A DNA stretch of 64,000 nucleotides. Origin: Salinicola acroporae. GTDB taxonomy: Bacteria > Pseudomonadota > Gammaproteobacteria > Pseudomonadales > Halomonadaceae. The notes beneath the pieces were generated by a model. That model did no database searches. It had not been told where the DNA came from and saw nothing but the letters and a program-made list of their open reading frames with translations. Position 1 is the stretch's first letter; every line of letters begins with the position of its first letter. The DNA lies in assembly GCF_003206615.1 (NCBI RefSeq), contig NZ_PZJW01000012.1, positions 62,001 through 126,000 on the forward strand, given 5' to 3'. Positions 53,285 through 62,047 of the stretch are shown piece by piece. A program made the position numbers and the translations under genes.

Positions 53285-53983
53285 TTAGCGACAAAACGAG
53301 ATACCTCGCATGCCGAGATGAAAATGGTTGGCATGGGCGGCGTTGTACTCGGGCCCCAGGGTGGTTCCGAAGTAGTGGCAGGCACCCTGCTGGGCCTCCT
53401 CGAGGAACCGGCCGCGTTCGCCACCGTCCCGCCAATCGTCGAGCACGCTGATACTGCGACCATCCTCCAGCCCGAAGGCGGCGACGTCCAGCGCCGACGC
53501 CGTGGCATGATCGCTTCGTCTCGCGTTCTCCCGATGGTAGATGTTGCGGCAGGCGAAGGAGCCATAGTGGCGGACGCTGGCGACCCGCTCGCCGAAGATC
53601 CGCTGCGACAGCGGTTGCAACTCGTGCTGCTCGTACAGGGTCCAGGCCAGGGCCAAGGGACAACTGGCGACGAAACTGGCATTGAACCGGACCTGGGTGT
53701 GGCTCACGCGCACGACGTTCTCCAACGGACAACCGGCGGTCGGCGTGTAGTCCGCAAGGGAGACGTAGCGAATGTCTGGCGCGGTGTCGAGCGCGTCCAG
53801 ACAAGCGTCGCGATCCCCGGATAGCGCCTTCAGCTTCCAGCGCGTGACTGGTGTTATGGGGTCGCTGACGACCAGTGGCGCCAGCGGATTCCACTCCCGC
53901 GGAACCTCCCAGACGCCTTTGTCGAGGGCGACGCCCAACGCGATCAGCACCATATAGAAGAGAGTAGCCGGGGACGGTTTCAT
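53285..53983 (-). CDS. Extensin-family (peptidase M15-like fold) protein
   Basis: A 232-residue protein with an N-terminal membrane/signal helix (LFYMVLIALGVAL) and the bacterial extensin-like C-terminal domain: CPLALAWTLYEQHELQPLSQ, SFACRNIYHRENARRSDHATASALDVAAFGLEDG and HANHFHLGMRG. The SDHATASALDVAAF and HFH motifs match zinc-peptidase-like cell-wall enzymes. Six Cys suggest a periplasmic disulfide-bonded protein. Start at ATG 53983; the frame is open to 54085. Confidence 0.85.
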   Translation of the reverse strand: MKPSPATLFYMVLIALGVALDKGVWEVPREWNPLAPLVVSDPITPVTRWKLKALSGDRDACLDALDTAPDIRYVSLADYTPTAGCPLENVVRVSHTQVRFNASFVASCPLALAWTLYEQHELQPLSQRIFGERVASVRHYGSFACRNIYHRENARRSDHATASALDVAAFGLEDGRSISVLDDWRDGGERGRFLEEAQQGACHYFGTTLGPEYNAAHANHFHLGMRGISFCR

Positions 53984-54226
53984 AGACCTCGCGAATGGAA
54001 GAAGAGATTCGTCATTGGGCGGCAGCGCTCGAAAGCGCCCTTCATGTGCGACAAGACCGTCGGCGTTCAGCGACGTTCCTTGCACCAGGATTCACACTTA
54101 CCTACCAAATCACCGCTATTCGATCATAGTCATCTATTCTAAGCTTGGTTAACTTGTCGGAACCGCAATGGAGTGCGTTGCTGGCAAGGCTCATCATGGC
54201 AGTGCATGTCGTCAGGGAGGACAACA

Positions 54227-55003
54227 ATGCCGGGTTGCGCCAGACACGATGACGTTTGCGGACGCTGCGATGCGCCGCTGGATTTCGATTTCACCATGGC
54301 ATTCCAGCCGCTCGTCGACCTCGACGAGGGCCGCGTCTACGGCTACGAGTCCCTCGTCAGAGGCCCCGAAGGAGAGCCCGCCGCCGCCGTGCTGGCCAAA
54401 GTCGATGACAGGACACGCTATCGGTTCGATCAGGCCTGTCGTGTCAAGGCGATCGAGATCGCCCACCGACTGAACGCGCGGGGCGTGCTGTCGATCAATT
54501 TCCTGCCCAACGCCGTCTACGAACCCGAAGCCTGTATCCAGGCAACGCTGGCAGCCGCCGAGCGCGTCGGGTGGCCGGTCAGCCGGCTGTGTTTCGAGAT
54601 CGTCGAAAGCGAGAGCGTCACGGACCGGCCCCACCTGCAAAATATCGTGGCCAGCTACCGTGCCAGGGGCATGAAGACGGCGCTCGACGACTTCGGCACC
54701 GGCTACGCCAACCTCGACCTGCTGGCAGACATCTCGCCCGACATGTTGAAGATCGACCGCCGGCTGATCAGCCACATCGATACGTTACCCCGAAAACAAA
54801 TCGTGATCCGCCATCTCGTCGACCTGGCGCGCCATCTCGACATCAAGCTGGTTGCCGAAGGCATCGAGACCTTGGAAGAGGTTCGCTGGCTCTATCGGCA
54901 CGGTATTGCAAGGCAGCAGGGATACTGGTTTGCCCGGCCGGTCGCGGAACAGCTACCCGTCTGCCCGGACTCGCGCTTCGCGCTGGTCAAGGGACGGTAC
55001 TAG
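54227..55003 (+). CDS. EAL-domain cyclic di-GMP phosphodiesterase
   Basis: A 258-residue stand-alone EAL protein. The catalytic set is complete: Glu41 (YESLVRG, a variant of the EAL signature), Asn91 (SINFLPN), Glu124 (CFEIVES), Asp154-Asp155 (LDDFGTG), Lys175, Glu211 (AEGIE) and Gln231, so it should hydrolyse c-di-GMP to pGpG. A short N-terminal Cys cluster (Cys4, Cys11, Cys14) is unusual. Start ATG 54227 has GGGAGG upstream. It precedes a PAS-GGDEF gene by 57 bases. Confidence 0.9.
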   Translation: MPGCARHDDVCGRCDAPLDFDFTMAFQPLVDLDEGRVYGYESLVRGPEGEPAAAVLAKVDDRTRYRFDQACRVKAIEIAHRLNARGVLSINFLPNAVYEPEACIQATLAAAERVGWPVSRLCFEIVESESVTDRPHLQNIVASYRARGMKTALDDFGTGYANLDLLADISPDMLKIDRRLISHIDTLPRKQIVIRHLVDLARHLDIKLVAEGIETLEEVRWLYRHGIARQQGYWFARPVAEQLPVCPDSRFALVKGRY

Positions 55004-55060
55004 CAGTCGCAGGACGCTCGGCAGCTCTTTCCACCGTACGAACTCACGGTACCCTGGCTC

Positions 55061-56422
55061 ATGGTTGCATCGAAAAGACGATTGTCACGACAGGAACGTC
55101 CCTCGGCGCCGGATGGTCTGGACACGCTGGATATCGCGGCACTGATCTACCGGCTCGACAACGGCGTACCGATACTGGTCGACGCCAATGCAACGGCGAA
55201 ACGCCAGTTGCGCCTGGATGGACGCTTCCCCATGGCCGATCCCTGGCAGTGGCTCAATGCCGGACGGCATCCGGCCGCAGGACGAGATCACCCCGCCCTG
55301 CTGAGTGTCGCCTACGACGATTCACGACAATGGCACAGCTTCTACATCCGTCAGCACCGACAGCCGCCGCTGGCCGTGAAGCTCAAGGTTTCCTCGCTCG
55401 AGGCGCCTGGCGATACCGAATCCTCACGCCACGTATTGATCGCCATCGGCGAGGTAGCCGCTGACGACGCCGAGCCGAGCCTGCTGCCTCAGCACCAGCC
55501 CCAACTGCGTCAGATCCTCGAGAACCTGCCCATGGGCGTCTGCACGATCGATGCGGGCGGATACCTGCGCCAGGTGAATCGCGCATTCTGCGAGTTCTTC
55601 GGCTACGCGGAAAGCGAACTGCTCAACGCCCACTTTCGCAAACTGCTCCCCCCGCAGAGCCGACAGGCTGCGGAAAAACGTCATGCCGCCAGCTTTCCCC
55701 ATGCCTTGAACCGGCGCCATTCGCTGGAGGTGAGGCTTCACGACGGCACCCCGCGCACCGTGATGCTCGAGGACACGGTCAGCCGTGACGAACGGGGTAA
55801 TCCCCAGCGAGTCGCCTTTCTGGTCGACATCACCCAGCGGCGCGACGTCGAACGTCGACTGGAAGAGAAGAATCGGCGTCTCGAGTACCTCGCGACGCGT
55901 GACGACCTGACAGGTCTGCATAACCGTCGGATGGGCGGGGAGTTGCTCGAGCAGGCGCTGGAGCGCGGCAAGCGGGTTGGCGACAAGGTCGCCGTCGCGA
56001 TGCTGGACCTGGATCATTTCAAGGCGATCAACGATCGCTACGGCCACGCCGTCGGCGACACGGTGCTGAAGGAATTCAGCCATTTCGTCGCCGGCGCGCT
56101 GCGCTCCAGCGACACGTTGATTCGGTGGGGCGGAGAGGAGTTCCTGATGATCCTGCCGGGGGTCGATCGCTTTTCGGCACAGGCGACGGTGAACCGTGTG
56201 CTGGCCCAGCTCCGCCACCAGGCGTTGAGTACACTGAACCTGCGCGTCAGCTTCTCCGCGGGTGTCGGCGAACACCGCCACCAGACTTCCAAGGGGCTGC
56301 TTGAGGAGGTCGATCTGGCACTCTATCAGGCCAAGTCCGCGGGCCGTGGCTGCGTTGCCATCGCACCGGTCCCGGCGTCCCGTCCGGGTCGGTGTCTCAA
56401 CCGGGCGTTCTCGTCACCGTAG
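55061..56422 (+). CDS. PAS-GGDEF diguanylate cyclase
   Basis: A 453-residue cytoplasmic protein: an N-terminal region (about 20-140) that may be a degenerate sensor fold, a PAS domain about 148-260 (LENLPMGVCTIDAGGYLRQVNRAFCEFFGY), a coiled linker and a GGDEF domain with GGEEF at 357-361 and I-site RSSD at 348-351. It should synthesise c-di-GMP. Together with the EAL gene just upstream it forms a make/break pair, probably co-transcribed. Confidence 0.9.
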   Translation: MVASKRRLSRQERPSAPDGLDTLDIAALIYRLDNGVPILVDANATAKRQLRLDGRFPMADPWQWLNAGRHPAAGRDHPALLSVAYDDSRQWHSFYIRQHRQPPLAVKLKVSSLEAPGDTESSRHVLIAIGEVAADDAEPSLLPQHQPQLRQILENLPMGVCTIDAGGYLRQVNRAFCEFFGYAESELLNAHFRKLLPPQSRQAAEKRHAASFPHALNRRHSLEVRLHDGTPRTVMLEDTVSRDERGNPQRVAFLVDITQRRDVERRLEEKNRRLEYLATRDDLTGLHNRRMGGELLEQALERGKRVGDKVAVAMLDLDHFKAINDRYGHAVGDTVLKEFSHFVAGALRSSDTLIRWGGEEFLMILPGVDRFSAQATVNRVLAQLRHQALSTLNLRVSFSAGVGEHRHQTSKGLLEEVDLALYQAKSAGRGCVAIAPVPASRPGRCLNRAFSSP

Positions 56423-56456
56423 CAGAGCGGCCGGCTCACGGCCGGCCACCCTTCTC

Positions 56457-57218
56457 TCAGAAGATCGCCCTCACGGCGAGAAACAGCACCGTCGGCGCCA
56501 GCAGGATGCCGAGCCCGGTGTAGAACGTCGCGGTCATCGCTCCGTAGGGCACCAGGCGCGCGTCAGTGGCAGCCAGACCCGCGGCCACGCCACTGGTGGT
56601 ACCGATCAGGCCGCCAAAAATCATCGCCGAGCGCGGATTGTCCAGGCCGATCAATCTGGCCGTCAACGGTGTCGCGATCATGGTGAGAATCGATTTCACC
56701 AGACCGGCAGCGATCGACAGCGCGATCACCTCCGAACTCGCGCCCAGGGTGGCACCGGTCACCGGCCCGACGATGTAGGTCACCGCGCCGGCCGCGATGG
56801 TGGTGATGTCCACCGGGTCGGTGTAGCCGAAGCCGATCGCCACGGCGGCACCGGCGACGAACGACACCAGCACGCCGAGGAACAGTGCGATCACGCCGCG
56901 CAGGCCAGCTTTCTTGATCTCCTGAAAACGCACGCCATAGGCGGTGGCGATAATCGCCAGGTCCCGCAGCATGCCGCCGCCCATCAGGCCGAGGCCGGAA
57001 AACAGCGTGACGTCGGAAAGCCCCTTGCTGCCGCCGGTGGACACGCCGCCGACGTATGCCAATGCCAGGCCGATAATGATCGCGATTGCCGAGCCGTGCA
57101 GGCGTCCGGCGGTCAGATGTCGACTCAGCCAATAGGCGACGTACATGGTCAGACCGACCACCGCAAACGCAGCGATCAGGTGGTATTTGTCGACCAGAGA
57201 GACGATGGAATCGTTCAT
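56457..57218 (-). CDS. madM: Malonate transporter subunit MadM
   Basis: A 253-residue membrane protein, the larger subunit of the two-part MadLM malonate carrier: HLIAAFAVVGLTMYVAYWLSRHLT, GGMLRDLAIIATAYGVRFQEIKKAG, VTYIVGPVTGATLGASSEVIALSIAAGLVKSI and FGGLIGTTSGVAAGLAATD are family hallmarks. In Malonomonas, MadLM imports malonate with sodium. It follows madL by 14 bases at the end of the malonate operon. Confidence 0.93.
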   Translation of the reverse strand: MNDSIVSLVDKYHLIAAFAVVGLTMYVAYWLSRHLTAGRLHGSAIAIIIGLALAYVGGVSTGGSKGLSDVTLFSGLGLMGGGMLRDLAIIATAYGVRFQEIKKAGLRGVIALFLGVLVSFVAGAAVAIGFGYTDPVDITTIAAGAVTYIVGPVTGATLGASSEVIALSIAAGLVKSILTMIATPLTARLIGLDNPRSAMIFGGLIGTTSGVAAGLAATDARLVPYGAMTATFYTGLGILLAPTVLFLAVRAIF

Positions 57219-57232
57219 GTCGGCATCCTCTC

Positions 57233-57634
57233 TCAGTGACCGCTAGGGGTGGTTGGGGCCGACTCGAGCGGGCTCGCATCGTCGACTTTCTTGCCGGTCA
57301 GCACCGGAACCAGTGCCAGCCCCAGCACCACCGCGAGGACGCCGGCGAGGATCGCCACCATGCCTCCGCTGAAGGCCGCGGCCACGTTCTGGCTCGCCGC
57401 CATGGCGACGACGATGGGAATGTACATCGCGTTCCAGAAGTTGATGCCACTTTCGGTCGTTTCCGGCAGTTTGCCGCGATCCTTGAGATATCCGGTCACG
57501 AAGATCAGCAGCAGCATGGCGATACCCACGCCACCCAGGTTGGCATCGATTCCCAGCAACTGGCCGAGTACGTCGCCGATGATCAGCCCGGCCAGCATGC
57601 AGCCGGCCAGGAGTGCTACACCGTAAATCACCAT
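57233..57634 (-). CDS. madL: Malonate transporter subunit MadL
   Basis: A 133-residue membrane protein, the small subunit of MadLM: MVIYGVALLAGCMLAGLIIGDVLGQLLGIDANLGGVGIAMLLL and FWNAMYIPIVVAMAASQNVAAAFSGG. About four helices. I use ATG 57634, with GAGGTGAT six bases before it, rather than GTG 57643. A gap of 143 bases separates it from matB upstream. Confidence 0.92.
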   Translation of the reverse strand: MVIYGVALLAGCMLAGLIIGDVLGQLLGIDANLGGVGIAMLLLIFVTGYLKDRGKLPETTESGINFWNAMYIPIVVAMAASQNVAAAFSGGMVAILAGVLAVVLGLALVPVLTGKKVDDASPLESAPTTPSGH

Positions 57635-57777
57635 CGTTATCACCTCATGGGGCGTTATTGTCGAGAATGGTCATGATTAGCCCGGCTATCGGAGCTTGGC
57701 GTGTGTCGAGACAGCCACTCACGCGTGGCTGTCGTGCCGCGTTACCCACGCGGCGGGGTCAACAGTGAAAAGGCAGG

Positions 57778-59316
57778 CTACTTGCCGACCGTTTCGGCAC
57801 TACGGTAGATATCGGCATAGCGGTCGCGCAGCGCGTTCTTCTGCACCTTGCCCATGACGTTGCGCGGCAGGCTGTCGATGAAGAACACTCGCTTGGGCTG
57901 CTTGTAGCGCGCCACCTTGTCCTCGAGCGCCGCCAGCACCTGGGATTCGTCGAGCGACTCACCGGGCTTCAGCACCACCGCAGCGGTCACGCCCTCGCCG
58001 AGATCGGGATGAGCCACGCCGATGACGGCCGACTCGGCGACCTGCGGCATCTCGTCGATCCACTGCTCGATCTCCTTCGGATAGACGTTGTAGCCGCCGG
58101 AGATCACCAGATCCTTGTCGCGCCCAACGATCTGCAGGTAGCCATCCGCATCGATCAGGCCGAGATCGCCGGTGATGAAGAAACCGTCGTCGCGGAACTC
58201 GGTGGCGGTCTTTTCCGGCATTCGCCAATAACCCTGGAAGACGTTCGGGCCGCGGACCTCCACCAGCCCCGTCTCTCCGGCCGCCACGCTCTTGCCGCTC
58301 TCGCGGTCCGTGATACGAACCTCGCTGCCCGGCAGCGCGAAACCGACCGTGCCCGGACGACGCTCGCCGTCATAGGGGTTGGAAGTGTTCATGTTGGTTT
58401 CGGTCATGCCGTAGCGCTCGAGAATGGCATGCCCGGTTCGCTCGGAGAATTCGCGATGGGTTTCCGCCAGCAGCGGCGCGGAACCGGAGACGAACAGCCG
58501 CATGTTGGCGGTCGTCGTCCTGTCCAGGCGCGGGCTGGCGAGCAGGCGGGTGTAGAAGGTCGGCACGCCCATCAACACCGTCGCCCGAGGCATCAGGTCG
58601 AGCAGTTGCTCGGGGTCGAGCTTGGGCAGGAAGGTCATCGACGCGCCCACTGTCAGAACGATGTTGCACGCCACGAACAATCCATGGGTATGGAAGATAG
58701 GCAGCGCATGCAGCAGATGATCATCGGCGCTGAAGCGCCAGGTCTGCGCCAGCGCCTGGCTGTTGGCCGCCAGGTTGCCGTGGCTGAGCATCGCCCCCTT
58801 GGAGCGCCCGGTGGTGCCGGAGGTGTAGAGAATCGACGCGAGCTCGTCGGCTTCGAGCTCGGCAATGCTGGTCTCCTCCTCGGCGCGCGCTACCCGCTCC
58901 ATCAGAGATCCATCGGCCTCGCTGCCCAGGCTCTCGACGGCCGACACACCGCAGCGTCGCGCCAGCTCCCGAGCGGTTTCGATGTCGGCCGGACGACAGA
59001 CATAGAGCCGCGGCTCGGCGTCGGTCAGGAAATACTCGACCTCGGCTTCGGTGTAGGCGGTGTTGAGCGGCAGATAGACGGCCCCCGTCTGCAGGCAGGC
59101 CAGATAGAGCATGATCGCCTGCGGGCTCTTGTCGACCTGGACGACGACCCGATCGCCCCGCTCGACCCCGAGGTCGAGCAGCACCCGCGCCAGCCGCCGC
59201 GATGTGGACAGCACGTCGCGATAGCGATACGCCTCGCCACTCGGCGTGTCGATCAGAACCTTGTCTGGGTCGCGCTCGAAGTTGCCGGAAAACTGCAGAT
59301 ACAAGTTGTGATTCAT
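57778..59316 (-). CDS. matB: Malonyl-CoA synthetase MatB
   Basis: A 512-residue AMP-forming acyl-CoA synthetase making malonyl-CoA from malonate, ATP and CoA. The P-loop ILYTSGTTGRSKGAMLSHGNL, YGMTETNMN, the hinge GRDKDLVISGGYNVYPKEIE and the catalytic Lys in PRNVMGKVQKNALR are present; TETNMNTSNPYDGERRPGTVG is specific to MatB. Start at ATG 59316, behind AGGAGAGG. Follows matA by 31 bases. Confidence 0.95.
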   Translation of the reverse strand: MNHNLYLQFSGNFERDPDKVLIDTPSGEAYRYRDVLSTSRRLARVLLDLGVERGDRVVVQVDKSPQAIMLYLACLQTGAVYLPLNTAYTEAEVEYFLTDAEPRLYVCRPADIETARELARRCGVSAVESLGSEADGSLMERVARAEEETSIAELEADELASILYTSGTTGRSKGAMLSHGNLAANSQALAQTWRFSADDHLLHALPIFHTHGLFVACNIVLTVGASMTFLPKLDPEQLLDLMPRATVLMGVPTFYTRLLASPRLDRTTTANMRLFVSGSAPLLAETHREFSERTGHAILERYGMTETNMNTSNPYDGERRPGTVGFALPGSEVRITDRESGKSVAAGETGLVEVRGPNVFQGYWRMPEKTATEFRDDGFFITGDLGLIDADGYLQIVGRDKDLVISGGYNVYPKEIEQWIDEMPQVAESAVIGVAHPDLGEGVTAAVVLKPGESLDESQVLAALEDKVARYKQPKRVFFIDSLPRNVMGKVQKNALRDRYADIYRSAETVGK

Positions 59317-59347
59317 TCCACCTCTCCTGCTTTGAATGCGCGACCGA

Positions 59348-60712
59348 TCAGGCATCGGTGCGGGAGCCATGACGGCAACGTGAGCGCCCCTGCTTGGCAT
59401 CGCGGCGGATGTCGCTGGTACAGACCACCGTGCCCTCGCGACTGAACGCTTCGTGGTTCTGCTCGATCCGGTCGAGCTCGTAGAGATAGTTGACCATCAG
59501 GCCATGGGACTGGCGGCGGCCATTCTCGGACGTGTCGCCGGGCCAGTTGAGCCGATGGAGACTGGCGCCATTGCCCAGATGAAAGCGAGCGACCGGATCC
59601 AGCGGCAGGCCATTGTCGCGCTTGGCATCGATCAGATAGTGCGCCCCCAGGCCGCGCACCTCCGGCGCGAGCTTCTCGCGCAGCTTGGGGTTCTCGACCC
59701 AGCCTTCGGCATCCAGGCCGTCGGCGACCTCATCGGCCAGCTGGCAGGCACCGCTGTCACGCTCGGCCGCCAACCACTTGGCGAAGCCCGGGACGGGTGA
59801 CAGCGTCACGAACTTCTCCAGGTTGGGGAGTTCGCGCTTGAGCTCCTGAACCACCTGCTTGATCAGGAAGTTGCCGAACGAGATACCCCGCAGGCCAGCC
59901 TGGCAGTTGCTGATGCTGTAGAACGCGGCCGTATCGGCCTCTTCCGGGCGCACGTCGTCGCCCCCCTCGAGAATCGTCTGGATACTGTTGGGAATGCCCT
60001 TGCACAGCGCCACTTCGACGAAGATCAGCGGCTCGTCTCCCGTGGCCGGGTGAAAGAAGGCGTAGCAGTGACGATCCCCCGGGTCCAGGCGGCGGCGCAG
60101 GTCCGACCAGTCGCCGATCGCATGCACGGCCTCGTAGTGAATGATCTTCTCGAGTACCGCCGCGGGCGTGTTCCAGTCAATGCTCTCGAGCACCAGGAAA
60201 CCGCGATTGAACCAGGAGGCGAACAGGTGCTCGAAGTCGGCGTCCAGCGGGGCCAGTTCGGGATGGGTCTTGAGACAGCGCAACAGGTCCGCTCGCATCT
60301 TGACCAGTTCATAGGTGCCGCCGGGGCACAGGTTCAGCCGGCGCAGCAGATGCTGTCTTCGCGGCTCGCAGGCGGAGAACAGTCGCTGCAGACTGGCGTT
60401 GTCCCCCGTATCGCGATACGCGGCATAGGCTTGATGGATGGCATCGGGTTCGGCGGCGTAGCGCTCTCCCAGCAGTTGGAAGAAGGCGACGCGATCGCTG
60501 TCATCCAGCGAAGCGTAGCGCTCCAGCGCCTCCTGGGCGATCAGGATCTGGGAGGCTTCGCCACCGGGGTGCATCAGGGTCTCGCACACCGAGGTCAATC
60601 TCGCCAGACTGCTCGGCTTGTCGCCGCCCTCGCCACCGAACAGGTACTGGCCTCGGGTTCGGCGGCCGATACTGGAGAGCAGATCCTGCAGAAAATTCAT
60701 GTTGACGTTCAT
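59348..60712 (-). CDS. matA: Malonyl-CoA decarboxylase MatA
   Basis: A 454-residue malonyl-CoA decarboxylase producing acetyl-CoA and CO2. The helical N-terminal domain is followed by the GNAT-like catalytic domain with YSISNCQAGLRGISFGNFLIKQV, FVTLSPVPGFAKWL and the catalytic His in VARFHLGNGASLHRLNW. Start at ATG 60712 (GAGAGGG upstream); another Met lies four codons later. First gene of the mat/mad operon, facing the regulator gene across a palindrome. Confidence 0.95.
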   Translation of the reverse strand: MNVNMNFLQDLLSSIGRRTRGQYLFGGEGGDKPSSLARLTSVCETLMHPGGEASQILIAQEALERYASLDDSDRVAFFQLLGERYAAEPDAIHQAYAAYRDTGDNASLQRLFSACEPRRQHLLRRLNLCPGGTYELVKMRADLLRCLKTHPELAPLDADFEHLFASWFNRGFLVLESIDWNTPAAVLEKIIHYEAVHAIGDWSDLRRRLDPGDRHCYAFFHPATGDEPLIFVEVALCKGIPNSIQTILEGGDDVRPEEADTAAFYSISNCQAGLRGISFGNFLIKQVVQELKRELPNLEKFVTLSPVPGFAKWLAAERDSGACQLADEVADGLDAEGWVENPKLREKLAPEVRGLGAHYLIDAKRDNGLPLDPVARFHLGNGASLHRLNWPGDTSENGRRQSHGLMVNYLYELDRIEQNHEAFSREGTVVCTSDIRRDAKQGRSRCRHGSRTDA

Positions 60713-60855
60713 GCCGGCCCTCTCGGATCGGAGGCTGAAGCTTCCACCGGTGCCGCGCGACGTCACCGGTGAGCGTGAACGGAGCGAGACAGCCGACCGG
60801 AAACTCATCCGATCACGCGAATCGGAAACCGGCAGTTAACATACATGTCATCGCT

Positions 60856-60871
60856 CTGTTATATATAACAG
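60856..60871. promoter_or_regulatory. Perfect 16-bp palindrome, probable MatR operator
   Basis: CTGTTATATATAACAG is its own reverse complement, centred between the divergent matA and matR genes. GntR/FCD dimers bind short AT-centred palindromes of this kind. Confidence 0.7.
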
Positions 60872-60915
60872 TTATGCCCCCGCCGACCGGGTGTCAATAT
60901 AGGAGAAAGTCTAAT

Positions 60916-61590
60916 ATGGCCCGCATCCCGCATGCCCAGCGGCTTCGCGACCTGCTCGAGGATGCCATTGTCGACGGCCATTACGCGCCGGGGGACAAAC
61001 TGGACCCGGAAGCCCTGGCCAGGGAGTACGACTGCTCGCGCACCCCGATTCGCGAAGCACTGCAGCAATTGGCGGCATCGGGCATGGTGCGCGTCCTGCC
61101 GAAACGCGGCACCTTCGTCGCGCAGTTGAGCGTGACCGAGCTGGTCGAGCGGTTCGAGGTCATGGCGGAACTGGAGGGCATGTGCGCCCGGCTGGCGGCG
61201 CGCCGCGCCACCCCCGAAGAGCTGGCGGCACTGCATCGTGCCCAGGCGGCCTGTCGGGCGTGCATGCGTTCGGGAGACGCCGACGGCTACTACTACGAGA
61301 ACGGCATCTTTCACCACCTGATCTACGAGGCCAGCCACAACGACTTTCTGACCCAGGAAGCGGCCCGCCTGCATGCCATCCTGAAACCCTATCGTCGCCT
61401 GCAGCTACACGCCCGCCACCGCCTCGCCAGCAGTTTCGACGAGCACGAGGCCATCATGGCGGCACTGGAGAGGGGCGAAGCCGACGCTGCCGAGGCTGCG
61501 ATCAAGGCCCATGTGCAGGTTCAGGGGGAGCGGTTCAACGATCTGGTGGCGTCAATGCAACGCCTGCAGGCCAGGCGCCGCGAAGGCTAG
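60916..61590 (+). CDS. matR: GntR-family (FCD) regulator of malonate catabolism
   Basis: A 224-residue GntR/FCD regulator: winged HTH (LRDLLEDAIVDGHYAPGDKLDPEALAREYDCSRTPIREALQQLA) and an FCD ligand domain (ELEGMCARLAARRAT, FHHLIYEASHNDFL, SSFDEHEAIMAALERGEADAAEAAIKAHV) with the His/Asp metal residues. By position and family it is the malonate-responsive repressor MatR/MdcY type. ATG 60916 has AGGAG ten bases upstream; the open frame back to 60769 runs through the operator and is not coding. Confidence 0.92.
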   Translation: MARIPHAQRLRDLLEDAIVDGHYAPGDKLDPEALAREYDCSRTPIREALQQLAASGMVRVLPKRGTFVAQLSVTELVERFEVMAELEGMCARLAARRATPEELAALHRAQAACRACMRSGDADGYYYENGIFHHLIYEASHNDFLTQEAARLHAILKPYRRLQLHARHRLASSFDEHEAIMAALERGEADAAEAAIKAHVQVQGERFNDLVASMQRLQARRREG

Positions 61591-61674
61591 CGAGTCACGC
61601 CACAGGACATTGCCGGCGGCCTTGCACCGACGGCCTCGAGATGGCGGGTCGGGGCCGGTCCGACCTCGGGCGAT

Positions 61675-61845
61675 TCAGAACAGCAGGGTAACGAGCAGCG
61701 CGGCGCCGCCGACGATCAGCGCCGTGACCACGAACAGGCTGACCAGCACATCGAGCCATCGGTCGATCCGGGAATCGGCAGACGGCACGTCGCGGCGAGT
61801 GGCGCCATGACGCGGTTGTCGGGAAGACTTCAAGGCCGGTGGCAT
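61675..61845 (-). CDS. Small (56-residue) single-helix membrane protein
   Basis: Read directly on the minus strand: a 56-codon frame with GGAG eight bases before ATG 61845 and a TGA stop. The N-terminal 30 residues are basic (MPPALKSSRQPRHGATRRDV) and the C-terminal half is one strong membrane helix (about residues 31-56, WLDVLVSLFVVTALIVGGAA). It lies downstream of the BCCT gene beyond that gene's terminator and convergent with matR. No family recognised; it could be an accessory subunit or an orphan. Confidence 0.6.
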   Translation of the reverse strand: MPPALKSSRQPRHGATRRDVPSADSRIDRWLDVLVSLFVVTALIVGGAALLVTLLF

Positions 61846-61995
61846 GGATGAGCTCCGCGAGGCTTTATCGTCTTATTAACGGCGGCGTGAGGAAGAAATC
61901 CAGTCACAAATTAAGCCGTTTCCCCATTTTTCGCCACCGATGCCGGATTCACCCGGCTCTCCTCCGCGCGTGCCAGCCGTCCGGATCCTGCGACG

Positions 61996-62028
61996 AAAAA
62001 CGGCCCCGATCCTCAGGGACCGGGGCCG
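61996..62028 (-). terminator. Rho-independent terminator of the BCCT gene
   Basis: CGGCCCCG and CGGGGCCG form an 8-bp stem around 12 bases (62001-62028); five T follow on the minus strand (A5 at 61996-62000), 20 bases after the BCCT stop. Confidence 0.8.
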
Positions 62029-62047
62029 GGATTCACCACGCCGGCGA

